From Boswellia sacra (taxonomy: Eukaryota > Streptophyta > Magnoliopsida > Sapindales > Burseraceae): DNA of 64,000 bases. Location: NCBI GenBank assembly GCA_013180625.2, contig SNVD02012234.1, positions 558,001-622,000 of the forward strand. Reading direction: 5' to 3'. Positions 34,208 to 47,739 of this stretch are shown here, in pieces (within the stretch, counting starts at the first letter, position 1; every line of letters starts with the position of its first letter). The position numbers and the translations under genes were made by a program. The notes under the pieces were generated by a model. That model searched no databases, was not told the origin of the DNA, and saw only the letters and a program-made list of their open reading frames with translations.

Positions 34208-35184
34208 ACCTCGAAAATCAAGCAAGATGCCAAGATTAAATGCGCAGGGATCATTATGCAACACCAAAAAGCCTGAAATTAAAATGAATACACATGTAAA
34301 ATTGTTACTTCTCAAGGCAATCTTTGTAGAAGAAAAATTAATGTGAAAAAATGCATTAAAAAATGAAGCGTTCACCGGAGGCATGTAAATTACCGCCAAT
34401 ATATATACCAGCAATAAAATAGACCAAAAGAAGCCCAGTACTAAGGAATGCAATGTTTCCAACTCCAAGCTTTGATGCAAAAGTTGTTATTTGAAATCTA
34501 GAACACATAGCAATAATTAAGCTCATCAAGTTTTAATTAGAAATCTTAGGAATTGGACTGATCAGAAACTGTAACTTATTTGTGATTGCCCTCTACATTT
34601 GGTAGGTCTTTTGTAACAACAATGGCCAATGAAAACCATGTCAGAAAGATTAAGATGAAAGCCAAAGGTGGGCTGCAGGTAGAGATTCAAGGAGGAGATC
34701 ATGACAATTCTTGTAATCTTGTTAATAGTTGAACAAAAATTAAGTGTGTGTATGTATAAGAAGAAGTTGGCTTTGCTGGGTGCTTTAGGTTCCATTGCAA
34801 AGAAATTCAGAACTCCAAGGCATACCAGCAAAGCCATCTTTCTGCAGTATACTGCAACATAAGGTGATAGAGTGGTGGAGGATGCTGGCCATTTGACTAA
34901 TTTTTTTCGGTCCTGCCCAGTTATTATTACCGACAGACGACAAAGACAGCCATGACTTATACATCCTTTCATGTAACGTTTATTAATTAATGGCCGAATT
35001 TAATTCATTTGCATAATATGAAGCAATAAGAAAAAGAAATGTATTGTAACTTACTTCCATTTAAATGTGAGTCCAAGGTTACCTCTTATGGCATAATATG
35101 TTATAAAATTTACTTGCATTATATAAGGATAACATACAAAAATAATTTAATTTAACTTTAAAATAAAATTTCTAACTAAAAGCT

Positions 35185-35696
35185 TGTTTTGGTAATAGAA
35201 ATGATGCGTCGAAGCTTGTGTATCACACGATTTCCTTAAAACAGATTCGCCTTCTCCAATACGTGCTTGACAATTTTATAAGTGTCTGTCTCGTAGGATA
35301 CAACGATAACTAGTAGCAAGTGAAGCACTACTCTTCTACTTTAACAAACTAGAAACACTTCAAACATTCTATCACTCTAGAACTAGAAACTAAGGACTCA
35401 AGAAAACGAGAGAGAAAATAAGCTAGATAGATATTACTTTTTGATGTATTTTACAAATGAAGAAAGGACCTGTTTATATAGACCAAGGAAAACGTAACCT
35501 CCAAATCCATTTAATTCAAAAATTAAATTTATAACTACCATTTCTATTCAATACAAATCAATTTTTCATAAGTTACAAAAGAAATTTGTAAATCAATTCA
35601 TAGATTACAAAACAATTTCATTCAAACCATATTAAATTACAAAATTAAATTTCGTAACTTCTAAAGAATTTGAAACATCTTTTTAATTTTCCAACA
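35185..35696 (-). repeat. 3' LTR of the copia element
   Basis: On the minus strand the LTR starts TGTTGGAAAATT directly after the polypurine-like ATTTAGGGGAT. On the plus strand its far end starts TGTTTTGG, giving TG...CA over 512 bp. The left edge is less certain because the partner LTR is outside the element's surviving part. Confidence 0.6.
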
Positions 35697-35708
35697 ATCC
35701 CCTAAATG
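35697..35708 (-). promoter_or_regulatory. polypurine tract of the copia element
   Basis: The minus strand reads CATTTAGGGGAT immediately ahead of the LTR start, as expected for a copia plus-strand primer. Confidence 0.55.
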
Positions 35709-36148
35709 AATGAAATTGATGGAAAAATAAACGTATGCTTTGACCTGGTGATAAAGTTCAACGATCAAAACCTACATAGGATAGGTAGGTGTTACTCTTT
35801 AAACATTCCCTTGTGAAAGCCTATTTACTTTACTGACAAATCAATAGACACGATATCTTTGAACTATTCTATCATTTATGTAAACAATGATTTACTCCAC
35901 ACAGGAATCTTTCCAAGAATTTTTAGTTCTCACTATTATGTTCATTTTAGCCATGAACATATGCTGGTTTTGCAAGAATTTCTCAAGAACTAGGCCCTAA
36001 ACGATTCTCTTAGAAGCAACCTCATTTCATTCTCACATAGGTGATTTCTTATCAAAAAGTAACCCACATTACTTCACTTGGATTATCGACGCATAAGAAT
36101 CATTAAAAGCAATGCTTAACCTTATCCTTACGAGAATCACCGTTTTCA

Positions 36149-38380
36149 TCATAGGAATCGACAAGGGGTTACCCCCCACAGTGATCTATCCAAATCTGTA
36201 CAATTAGGTTGTTCTTTTGAACCTAGATCTTGGGATATCCAGTCAACTAAATTGAGTTTCCTTTGTATTAACTTATTTTTCATGGGCTTCAGTCCTATTC
36301 CTTTAGATGACTTATCAACTAGTTCTCTATTTAACCATTTGGTTAGCAGATCTGCAAGATTATCCTTAGACTTTATATAATCTACAGTGATAACTCTAGT
36401 TGAGAGTAGTTGCCTAATGGTATTATGTCTACGACGAATATGTTTAGACTTACCATTATACATGTTGCTCTGAGGCCATCCAATAGCAGATTGACTATCA
36501 CAATAGATACATATTTGCGGTACAGGCTTAGGCCAATCTAGAATATCTTCTGAGAAATGATGTAGCCATTCAGCCTCTTTACCATATTTATCTAAAGCTA
36601 TAAACTTAGATTCTATTGCGGATCAGGCTATAACCGTTTTTTAGAAGATTTCCATGATATAGTAGCTTCAGCTAGAACACATACCCACTAGTAGACTTTG
36701 AGTCTTTTATATCAGATATATAGTTTGCATCGTTATATCCCTCTAACACTGCAGGATATCTAGTATAATGTAGTCCATAGTCGCGAGTATATCGTAAGTA
36801 CCTTAATATTTTCACAATACCTTTCCAATGCTCGAAACTTGGATTACTGGTGTATCTACTTAGTCTACTAATTGTGTAGGCCATATCAGGTCTTGTACAA
36901 CTCATCAAGTATATTAAACTACCAATTACTCTAGAATATTCTACTTATGAAATACTCTCACCTTTATTCTTATACAGGTGTTGACTTAAGTCTATCGGTG
37001 TTCTAGACACTCCAAAATCATCTTTTTTGAATTTTTTTTCAAAATCTTGTTCACGTAGTGTGATTGACTAAGCATGAGTCCATCAGAAGTCTTTCTAATT
37101 TTAATTCCCAAATACATTAGCCAGACCTATATCTTTCATGTCAAATTTTGAATTCAACATATTTTTGGTAGATTTTATTATCTTATTAGTATTACCAACG
37201 ATAAGTATGTCATTAACATAAAGACAAAAAATAACATAACCATTTCCAGTATCTTTGACAAAGGTACATTTGTCACACTCATTGATTTAAAATCCATTTG
37301 CAAGCATCACATTGTCAAACTTTTCATACCATTGTTTTGGTGGTTGCTTTAAGCCGTACAGAGACTTTACCCATTTGTAGACTTTCTTTTCTTGTCCAGG
37401 AGCAACAAACCCCTCAGGTTGTTCCATATAAATCTCTTCATCTAAATCACCATTAAGAAAGGCTATCTTCACATTCATTTGATGCACTTCAAGATTTCGC
37501 AAAGCGGCAATCGCAAGTATTATCATTCTAATGGAATTTATTCTCATTACTGGAGAATATGTGTCAAAGTAATCTAGGCCTTCTCATTGCTTGTAACCTT
37601 TGATAACAAGTCTAGCCTTATACTTGTCAATTGATCCATCTGCTTTCATTTTCCTCTTGAAGATCCATTTAGAACCTAGTGGTTTACATCTTGGAGAAAG
37701 ATCCACAAGTTCCCACGTATAATTTCGCATTATGGAATCAATTTCACTCTTAATGGCTTCTTTCCACAAAGGTACTTCTAAAGAGCTTACAACTTCTTAA
37801 AAACTTTGAGGTTCACTTTCTAACATGTAAACCAAAAAATCTGAACCAAAGGATTTTTCTGCTCTTGCTCTTTTACTACATCTAGGTTCAACTTTAACAA
37901 CTTGTTCTTGATCCTGAGTATTCTCAGTGATAGCCTCGTAAGTTTGTTTAGATGAACTTGGTCTTTCCTTGGATTTATACGGAAATTTATGTTCAAAGAA
38001 CGTTGTATTTCTCGATTCCATTATTGTGTTTATAGGATTTGTGACTCATACACAAGAAATTGATAAGCACTACTATTTTGAGCATATCCTATGAAAATGC
38101 AATCAACTATTTTTGGACTTATTTTCACCTTCTTAGATATAGGTACCACTACTATATCAAGACAACCCCACACTCGTAAATATTTATAGGAAAACTTTCT
38201 TCCTTTCCACAATTCATAAGGTGTATTTTCATCTTTCTTGCGAGTATTTTATTTAAAAGGTAATTAGTTGATAAAATAGTTTCCCCCCACATGTTCTGAG
38301 GTAACCCAGAACTCAACAGCATTGCATTCATCATTTCTTTCAAGGTACGATTTTTACTCTCAGCAACTTCGTTTGACTGA
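36149..38380 (-). pseudogene. copia integrase C-terminal part, RT and RNase H, broken
   Basis: From right to left: the end of the integrase core (NRTLKEMMNAMLL near 38350), a linker (SKRARAEKSFGSDFLVYML), then RT with WKEAIKSEIDSIMRNYTWEL, the LGSKWIFKRKMKADGSI block, VHQMNVKIAFLNGDLDEEIY and SLYGLKQPPKQWYEKFD. The catalytic YVDD reads YVND (37209-37220), so one aspartate is lost. RNase H follows ([20 protein letters not shown]; later VDYIKSKDNLADLLTKWLNR, ending near 36149). Frames are broken by stops at several points. Domain order and motifs are clearly Ty1/copia. Confidence 0.88.
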
Positions 38381-38770
38381 CACTACAACATGGAGGACCT
38401 TTTACAGCGGGCAAAAACTACCGCAAAAGCCCTTTTATGGCAGTAAAAGCTTTAACGACGGTTTTTGTTTGTCACAAAAAGGTTTTTACGGCGGTTTCGT
38501 TGTTCGACGTAAAAACGGACGACGAATGCAATTGTCGTATACCACACCTATTTTAGGCGGTTTTAAACTGTCGTATATTTTTGTCTTTTTACGACGAGCA
38601 CAAAACCGCCGTAAAAAGTATGGAAACCACTGTATTCATGAAACCACCGTAAAATGTGTAAAAACCGCCGCAAATAGTTTTTACAAAAATGACGTAAGTT
38701 GGCCAATAAATCGTCGCAAATAGTTGCCTAATATTTTTTGTGACGATTAAACAACCGCCGTAAAATTTTT
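38381..38770. repeat. left terminal and subterminal repeats of CACTA 1
   Basis: After the CACTACAAC end, GCGG/ACGGCGG-type words in both orientations recur (GTTTTTACGGCGG, AACCGCCGTAAA and similar) until about 38770. Open frames here result from the repeat structure. Confidence 0.8.
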
Positions 38771-39037
38771 TTTTTTTTGGAAATTCTTTTGCTATTTAAT
38801 ATTATTTACTGTCTAAAGATTAAGTAACCTGTCTCAAAAAAATGTTTTGATATGTTTATTCAATCATTCAATGAATATAATGAAATCAAATCAAATATCA
38901 AGATACGTCACATAAATAGTTTAACCATAACCTAAACAAACCAAACATAACTCAATCATCATCCACACAGTTCAACATCATATAATCAAATAGTTAAACA
39001 ACATCTTAGTTATATAGTTCAACAACCTCCACATAAC

Positions 39038-40927
39038 TCAATCATTTGATAAGTAAGCCATAAAACTTGGCAAACAACCTGCAAGTATAAATTTGTAACC
39101 AAGATTATAATCATTAAGTAACATTATGTATTTTAAAATAAATTGTTTAATTTCATTTATATACCTATTCGTTCTCGTGGTTTGAATTATGATCTGTGAG
39201 GTTGTTTGTTCCATGACTATCATATTGGAAACGACTATGATGTCCACTTGAAGCATCTGGGACCTATTTATAAAAAAAAACATGAAACATAAGTTAAAAA
39301 TATGAGTCAACTGAAACTACATTTTTAACTTTAAAAATAAGTAAATACCAGTCTTGTAGCACGCCGCTCTGCAAATTCTGGAAACCTCTCATGCAGGAAG
39401 GAAATGACTTCATCATATATCATTTTCATGTTGTTGTGATCTTGCTTCAAGTTGTTGTGTGCTTCATTCAAGTTTTTTTGTGCTTCCTTCAAGTTGTTGT
39501 GCTCTTGCTGCAAAGTACCCAACTTTTCCCTCAAGTGAATATCAGATGAGATGCTGCCTTGAATGTCAGTTAGAGATGGACCAAAACCATATGTTTGGGC
39601 ATAACCACAATGATCAGGTCCTATTACATAGCCAAATACTTCTTCTCTCACTTGTTGAGTTTGCTGGTCTTATGGAAATTGAGACAAACCTTCATTAAAT
39701 TGACTCTGCAACATAATGAAAAGAAATAACAACTTAATAAAGATAATGTATTAAGCAAAAATTAATTACAGATAGTGGATGAATACATAAGTTCAAAAGA
39801 TTAAAGAACTTACAATTATTTTTGCACTTTCATCATCACCTACTTCCCCATTACTTTTTGTTCTTGTCTTGACGAAGACACTAATGCGATCAGTTTGCTC
39901 TCCATTTCTTATCATCTAAACAAAAAAATAACAAAACTAAAATAATACAACTACTAAAGAGATATAAGTAGATCTTGATAACCAACAAGTAAAGAGCGTA
40001 TAAACAAACAAATGTAACTTACCTCTTCTCGTTTCTGGGCAAATGACGTGCGACCTGTTCGATGAAGTGCAACTTGTTGTGCTCGATTTACCTTATTCTT
40101 CTTTGCAGCTTCCTATAATATAAACAATATTAACAACAATTATATTATATGACTTACATTGTAAATACAAAAAAAAAAAAGAAATCTACACTTTTTTTTT
40201 ATTAAGTTAGGCACATACTTTAGCGTGTTTTGTTCCCCAATAAGCTACAAGAATAGGCCACTGATCTGGCTGAACTCTAGGAGGAGTGAATCTTAATTGA
40301 TCCTCATCCGTATCGTATTTTTTGTAGTAATTCCTCTTTACACGAGCTTTCCAATCCCGCCAAAGGTTCCCAATATGTTATAAACAATGAGGTCTATACT
40401 CATCAGGAACATCTATATTATCCTACAAAAACAAATTGCAATAGATTAATGGAGGTACAAATACATATACATGTAACCTATGAATTTCTTAAACATAAAT
40501 TACCTTTACTTCTTTCCAGATGGCATCCAAAAGATGTGATGACATATTTTGCCACCAAGGACAAGTCAATGGAGCCATGTTGCCATTTTTGGCTATGATT
40601 CCAAGTTGGGTGGTTTATTTGTCTTTGTTTGTATTTATTGGCTACCATTGAGAGTTAAACTAAATATGCAACCTCTGGCCTTTACCCAACTCACGAACAG
40701 TACGAGCTACTCCACGTCCTTTAACAACACTTGATGTGCCACCGTATCTATAAAAAAACAACAACAAATATTTAAACAACCTTAAATTTAAAAAAAATAA
40801 AAATAAACATGTATATAACTTTATTATTCATTTGAGTTTGAGAAGATGTTGTCGATTGTCGTTGAGCTTCTACTTCCCGTTGTATTATACTCTCCATAGA
40901 GGTGTCTCTTAGTCTCTTTGGCGGCAT
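39038..40927 (-). pseudogene. CACTA TNPA/PttA-type accessory transposase, broken
   Basis: The start MPPKRLRDTSMESI is at 40927. Following exon-like pieces read YGGTSSVVKGRGVARTVREL (about 40745-40680), then WRDWKARVKRNYYKKYD and FTPPRVQPDQWPILVAYWG (about 40360-40220). Next is the plant transposase signature NKVNRAQQVALHRTGRTSFA with QKREE (about 40110-40023), and a coiled coil of heptad-like NNLKEAQKNLNEAHNNL repeats (about 39540-39430). This matches the Transposase_24 / PttA family found beside TNP2 in CACTA elements; such proteins bind the subterminal repeats. In-frame stops (for example near 40380 and 40665) break it. Confidence 0.75.
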
Positions 40928-41311
40928 AGTTATCTATTCAAAAACCATTCACAGTCAAAGAAAGCTAATATATTTTTTTAAGTTCCATGATAATTAACAT
41001 ATGCATATAATAAAGAATTACAATCCATACAAGTTCAATTGAACAAACTATATATTTCATTCACAAAAAGTAATAGGTACACATAGACGAGGGGAAATCA
41101 GATAATTGGACAAAAGAAGAATGCCCCTAAAATAAAAGCCATATAAAAAATCACGTAATCAATAAAAACATGTCCAACAAAATTACTATCAATCAACATC
41201 ATCCATATGATCATCATTGTCTTCTTGATTGATGATCACTGTTGTTCCCTCAACTCCTTGCTTAACCCGTTGAACATCTTCCTCACGAAAATAACCCTTT
41301 TCATCTAGTTC

Positions 41312-44300
41312 TCACTGTGTATATAGCTCAACTTGTGGCATCGTGTTCCCAATAGATGAATTTTTGGAATTAAGATCAAATGTATCTCTTATTGACATTT
41401 TAAGAACAACATGCCAATCTTTATCTATAGGATCTTGAATATAACAAACTTGCACTGCTAAAATTAAAGGTTCATCATCAACGTTGTTATCTTTGTATAA
41501 CAGATGATTAAAATTAACCATTGTAAAGTCAAACTCATCACACTTCTTTCCAGTCTGATTATCAACCCAATCACACTTAAACAACACGAAAGTCATATCA
41601 TTGACATATCGAATATGAATTATATCCGTTAACACTCCAAGAAATGTTACACTGCCTGAAAGAGGATTTTGATCTCTTGCACTAGCATAACTCATGGTAT
41701 CAACCTTTAAAATAACACCAGATTGTTGTATGGTTTTGTGCTTATCGGTCTCCTTGGTGCAAAATTTGAAGCCGTTAACAACATAAGATTTATAGCGACG
41801 TGTACCACATTTAGGGCCATTAGCTAAATTGATAATTTCATTGGACAATGATCCATTTGAGACCTCTTGTAAGGAGTGAACCTATGGAAACAGATATAGT
41901 TAGAAACAAAAATCCCTATAAGCAAAAATATCAACTAAATTTCTAGCACTTACATGATCACGAAAGCATTCATGGAATTTTTTGTTATGCTCTTTTTGAA
42001 TTTCATGAATATAAGAACGAAGCATTTCATTTTGAAGTTTATTGAGATGCTTTCTGTGATACAAGACATAAGAAGATATTAAAAAGTGATGAAAGTACCT
42101 TTACTTAGCTGTATAAGAAAAAGAACTGATGTAACAAAGGAAAGTTATACTTATCTTACTCTCGATATGGATCAATAGAAGTTGTATTGACTAGCACATA
42201 TCTATGTGCTTGAACCCACGAGACATGATCAAGTTTAAATTGATCTCCTTCACCAGAGGTACCATCTTTATTCTGAGGTCCTCAGTTAAGTTTAGTTTCC
42301 ACTTTATCGAGATATCTTGAACAAAAATTTATGCACTCATCCATTAGGTATCCTTTAGCAATAGAAGCCTTAGGATGTGCACGATTACGCACGTATCTAT
42401 TTAAAGTTAGTAAATACCTATAGAACCCATGAAATTTATAAATACTAATTAGTTAATTAAAAATTGATAGAATTTAAAAGACATTAAGATGGTGGTTCAT
42501 AGTACCTTTCATTTGGATACATCCACCGAAATTGGACTAGCCCTACTAACAGTGCCTTTTGAGCAAGATGAATAGGCAAATGCTCCATTACATCAAAGAA
42601 TGAAGGTGGGAAGGTTTTCTCAAGATGACACAGTGTAAGCACAACTCGATTTTGAATAGTATTTAAATCTTCCTTAGTGTTCACTTTTGAGCACAATTGC
42701 TTAAAAAAGTTTGCCAACTCAATCAAAGTGGCAACAACATTTTTGGGTAATGCCCTACGAGCAGCAAGAGGAAGTAGTTGTTGTATCAGTATATGATTGT
42801 CATGACTTTTCAAGCCTGAAATGCTCTGCTCTTTCATGAGAAAACGTCGAGAAATATTTGATACATAACCATCTGATAGCTTGACTCTTTTCAACACACT
42901 AAGAAATACGTCTTTATTTTCTTTGGTCATTGAGAAGCATGCAGGAAGTAAATATAATTTGTTGGCCCACCGTTCTTGGGGATGCAATGCTTTTCTAATT
43001 TTCATATCCTTCAAATCACAGCGAGCCTTCAAATTATCTTTTGATTTCCTAGGATCCCCCAACAATGTCTATAGTACATTGTCACAGACATTCTTCTCAA
43101 TATGCATGACATCAAGATTATGTCTAATCAAGTTATGCTCCCAATATGGTAGTTCAAAAAAAAAAATACTTTTCTTCTTCCAGATGTTTGCCTGATTTGT
43201 CATCTGGGAATTATTCATTCTCCTTTGAAGATCTTCTATCTTATATTCAGTTAGTACATCTTGTACTTGTTGTTTTATATCAATACCAGACAACTGAGAT
43301 GGAGCAGGTCCTATATCCGCTCTGCCATTGAAGGAAATCCGATCCTTTCAAAATCTATGAGTAGTAGGTAAGTATCGTTGATGACCCATGTAATAAAATT
43401 TCCTATATGAGATAACCATTTGGAAACCGTATTTCCTAAACAACAAGGACATGCTTTCTCCCCTTTTGTACTCCAACCAGATAGATTTGTATATGCTGGG
43501 ACGTCATTGATAGTCCACAACAATGCTGCATGTAGCTTGAACATTTGTTTACATGATGCATCATAGGTTAGTACACCTTCACTCCATAATTTTTTCAATT
43601 CCTCGATCAATGGTTGCATATAGACATCAATTTTATTCCCAGGACCTTTGGGACCATCAATGAGCACAGACAATATGAAAAAACTTTCTTTCATGCACAA
43701 CCAAGGAGGCAAGTTGTATGGCATTAACACAATAGGCCATATACTGTGTGCTATAGACATAGTCTTGAAAAGATTAAATCCATCAGCTGCCAAGCCAAGT
43801 CTCACATTACGACAATCAGTAGCCAAATCTTGATTTTTTTCATCGAAAGTTCTCCAACAAATACTATCAGTCGGATGCCTAAGAACTCCATCTTTAATGT
43901 GATCTTCTGCATGCCATCACATAAGAGAAGCAGTTTTTGAGGACATGAATAATCTTTTTAACCGAGAAATTAATGGAAAGTACCTAACTTGATTCGTTGC
44001 TATTTTCTCCTGCGAATTCGATGCATCATTTAACTCATCAAAGTTCTTATAGCGAGACATTTGGCATATACAACATCTATCCAAATTTGCAAACTCGCCT
44101 CTAAACAACACACAATTGTTAGGATAAGCATCCCAAGTCTTGTATGTAAACCCCAAGTCACTAGTTAACTTTTGTGCTTCATAATATGAAAAAGAAATTT
44201 TGACTTGGTCCGAAAAGGCCTTCTTCAAAAGTTTTAGTAACTTTGTCATCGATTTGTCAGTCCATTCGTGTAATATTTTAAGTTGCAAAAGTTGAACAGT

Positions 44301-44686
44301 AAATGAAAGTGATGTAAATTTTTCACAACCCAGATACAATTATTATTCAGAATCCCCATGGCCTCATGTATCATTCTAACCAAATCATCACCCCCTGTAG
44401 ATTCACCACCAACCTTAAAATGTTCGTTACGTTGGTCAGACTCTATAGGTGTATATTGTTCACCATGTAAGGTCCACCTTTTGTACGTTATCAAAAATCT
44501 ATTACATATTAAATGCTCCCTCACTGTGTATCTATCCATAAGATATCGATTGTGACATTTCTTACATGGACATAATATTCTAGTGTCTTTCACTAAATTG
44601 CAAAAGGCAAAGTTTAGAAATCCCTCCACCCCAGTGAAATATGCTCGACAGTATCGATTTGGTAAGTCAATCCAACTCTTATCCAT
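41312..44686 (-). pseudogene. CACTA TNP2-type transposase, broken
   Basis: The start MDKSWIDLPNRYCRAYFTGV at 44686 opens the transposase-associated domain (CPCKKCHNRY). Next come a FRGEFANLDRCCICQMSRYK segment, the TNP2 core (RNVRLGLAADGFNLFKTM, IWPIVLMPYNLPPWLCMKE, LSVLIDGPKGPGNKIDVY, KACPCCLG) at 43826-43311, and a LPYWEHNLIRHNLDVMHIEK block (43293-43069). DUF4218-like (43065-42484) and DUF4216-like (41848-41312) C-terminal domains follow. This is the standard order of CACTA transposases. A TGA at about 43917 and other stops interrupt it, so it cannot drive transposition as read. Confidence 0.88.
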
Positions 44687-44699
44687 GAAAATTTTCCTT

Positions 44700-46620
44700 A
44701 AAAGTAATCAATACAATTCATATCAATATATATTTATTCATGCACAAGTGAGTAAATGTAATATGAAACCTAATTGTAAACATTTATCTAAAAGGTTAGT
44801 AGTCCTATCCCATTCAAGAATGAATAAGTTTGGACTATAAACTAATAGTCATGTGTCGCTCCATCTCAATGAAAAATTTGGCAGCATCTCCTTATAGTTC
44901 TCCAAGTACATACATATATAGTTGATTGAATATATGTGTCATTTCAAAGTTCAAAAATTAACACAAAACACATAATCATCTATTATGTACTTAGAGAATA
45001 TGAGGAAATGTAACCAAATTTTTAGTTAAGATGGAACAAAACTTACTTACTAATTTATAATAAGAACTTATGCATTCTTAAACTATCCAAGTTCGGACAA
45101 TTCAAGAATCATTAGCAGACATACACTCCTCATTGTCATCTATCGATGAAAATGAAAAAAAGATATATGTCGAATAATAATTCTTGAACGGGGTCTAAGC
45201 TTATATGCATAAATAACAATTGAATATGACAACTATAATTCATGTTAATAAACTTTTCAAAAAACACAAGAAAACATAATATTTATAACAAAGCATAAAA
45301 GTTGTTTCAGTATCTTATATGAAACAACCGATGTAAACCTTCTTCTTTTCGCTCTAGCAGTTTGTAGTATCCACAATGCTCACCTACAAGGAAACATATT
45401 AATTTCAAATAAGGAAAATTCCATTAGTTTAGAATTCGTCATGTTGGTTTATAATTTCATTTAGTGGGCTGGTTCTTTTTTTGTTTTTTGGGTTTAGTGG
45501 CTGGTTTGCTGAGCATTTTTGATTCCTGATGTAAGCTGGTTTGGTACTTCTTTTTTTAGTGGGCTTGTTCCCTTTTTTGTTTTCAGGTTAAGTGGGCTGG
45601 TTTGCTTCAATTGATTTTTTGTTTTTTTTAGATTATTCCCTTATACTCATTTTTGTATAAGGGCATGTTTTCTATGTTATTCTCACTTATTCATATACAT
45701 GGCAATCTTATGTTGAAATTAGTTGTACTACTACTGGAAATCATCTTTTAATCAATTTTTAATGAGTTTTAACATCTTTAATAAATTGTCATTCCCGTTA
45801 TAATTTCGTCTTAGACATTTCATTTTCGTTGCTGAATTCTTGAAGAAACAGTAATCTCCATTTCTTCCATTTTCTTCTATTCTAGTTTAATGGTGCACAA
45901 ACACAACAGGAATAGTCATGCTAGTGCTTTTACTTACCAATATTATATAAGAGTTCATTAAAATTGTCTTAATTAATAATCTTCTAAGATAACCTTCTTA
46001 CTGTCTTTATTATAATTAAAAAAGATTCAAACTTAATGTTAAGAAACTACTTTACTAAAAATTTTATAAGTATCAAACATGAAACCAACATTGATCTTTA
46101 AGTCTAATACATAAAAATCTTGATTTATTTCAAAGCTTAAGTTATATATAGATAAGTGTACTCAACGGTAGTGGAGAGTCTAACACAGTTTTAGTGATTA
46201 AGCCTAACATGAGGTTAGCAAAAGTTTACAGTAACAAACACATAATAATAACTTAGAGGGATGAGAATTTGACTAAAACCTCCCTAAAACTGAAAGATAA
46301 TTGGAGACCATTTCCCCCAAGACTAGGCGAGTTCTCAGTATATAGAGTGGAGATACAAGCTCACACACTCGCTCTCTTTCTCAACTATTGCTTTTTCTTT
46401 TAAGTGAATCCCCAAAAGTCTATTACAAGCATGATTATAAATCAAACATAAATAGTGATAGTGAAGACTGTAAGATGGTTGAGTGGGAGAAAAATAAAAC
46501 AATTTGTTTTTGTTTTTCTTTTTCTTTTCCACTCATAAGTCTTCATTAGTGAGCTCATTATTACACAAAATCTTCTAAACAAAATTAATGCACATTACCT
46601 AGCAGTCAAAAGATACCAAA
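44700..46620. other. noncoding interior of CACTA 1
   Basis: AT-rich sequence upstream of the transposase start. Near 45460-45620 the word AGTGGGCTGGTT(T) recurs several times. No exon or RNA gene is seen. Confidence 0.5.
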
Positions 46621-46677
46621 CATATCAAGTCTGTAAAGAGTGAAGTGAGTAGCATCTCGCTCTTCTGTTCTGCAACC

Positions 46678-47735
46678 ATGTTCCACTGGACCTGTATTAT
46701 CTTAATCTCTCTTTTGAGCTCATTTTCTCCACTTGTTAAAGCAATGCTCAACCTCACTCTTCCCACTCCACATCCCAGCCCTTAAGAAGTAGTTCAAGAA
46801 CTTCACCGGTATACAATGCTGCATGGTTTCAGCACCCTTGCTTTGATTTTGTCCATGATCATTCCTTGCGGATCTATGTAATGTGTAAAACTCTTTTTTT
46901 TTCTCAGCATTGGTGATGTGGGTAACTCTGCATTTTAGGCATTACTAATGATTTCCTAAAGAACGTTGTTCTGTGAAGCTTAGTAATGTTCCCTGTCTAG
47001 TTCATTTCTACACTCTGAGTTCTAATAATATCTTTGAGAGACTGTTCTGTATTTTCTTCTCTTGTCAGTTTCTTTTGTCTCTCACCAGTAAGACTGTCCC
47101 GCATTTTTGTTTCTTGTTCCATTTTAGTATTTCTATAATCCGTAACACACTCGCTATTACACTTGTTCAAGTATTGTTTAATCCCTTGCTATGCATTTTT
47201 TGTTTTAGTTAGGTGTACACATTTTGCTAGCTTTCTATCATTTTTGTCTGTTTGGTGAGTGTTCTATAGTCTTTAATTAGAGTAACAATACACTTAATTA
47301 TTCCACTTTTTACACTGCAGGAGAGTAAATGCTTCGGTGTCAAGAAGGGAAGTGCTACAAACTTATGAAAAAGACCAGTCCACATGCTTTACTGGCAACC
47401 CAATAAATGATTGCTGGAAGTGTGACCTTGATTGGGCCAACAACCGCCAACGGCTAGCCAATTGTGCCATAGGTTTTGGCCAGTATGCAATGGGAGGCAA
47501 AAATGGTGAATATTACGTTGTCACTAATTCATCTGATGATGATGTTGTTAATCCCAGACCGGAAACTCTAAGATATGCTGTGATCCAAGATGAACCTCTG
47601 TGGATTGTGTTCCCTAGTAACATGCACATAAAACTCTCTCAGAAACACTTGACGGTCATGGGGCTAACGTGCACATCATTTCACTAGTAAAATGATTCTA
47701 ATGCAGGTGTGGATATATATTATTCATCCAGCCAG
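46678..47735 (+). pseudogene. captured pectate lyase gene fragment in CACTA 1
   Basis: Exon 1 (46678-46808) starts at ATG with a hydrophobic signal-peptide-like stretch (CIILISLLSSFSPLVKA), has an in-frame TAA after LTLPTPHPSP, and ends at a GT donor. Exon 2 (from 47321, acceptor CTGCAG) continues in phase with [44 protein letters not shown]-like DEPLWIVF. These are hallmarks of the N-terminal half of plant pectate lyases. A frameshift near 47643 moves the [11 protein letters not shown] motif to another frame; similarity fades by about 47735. The catalytic half is absent. It lies on the strand opposite the transposase and keeps its intron, so it was captured as genomic DNA. Confidence 0.85.
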
Positions 47736-47739
47736 TGGC

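Larger units (their letters stand above)
22480..35110 (-). pseudogene. HST: partial duplicate of HST, split by a 10.8 kb insertion
   Basis: Blocks matching HST exons and flanking introns lie on the minus strand in gene order. Exon 9-like is 22572-22540 (acceptor CAG changed to CTG). Exon 8-like is 34272-34210 (63 bp, frame kept). Exon 7-like is 34497-34376 (122 against 118 bp, a +4 frameshift from extra TATA). Exon 6-like is 34672-34580 (93 bp, donor GT changed to AT). The 3' part of exon 5-like runs from about 35110 to 35055. Introns are retained, so this is a DNA duplication and not a retrocopy. Exons 1-4 and 10 were not found. The intron between exons 9 and 8 holds the pararetrovirus/chromovirus nest, and homology stops just before the copia LTR. 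It cannot make a working enzyme. Confidence 0.85.

Noticed and set aside
38322..38723. 133-codon plus frame
   Set aside because: Runs from copia integrase antisense into CACTA subterminal repeats, crossing an insertion boundary.
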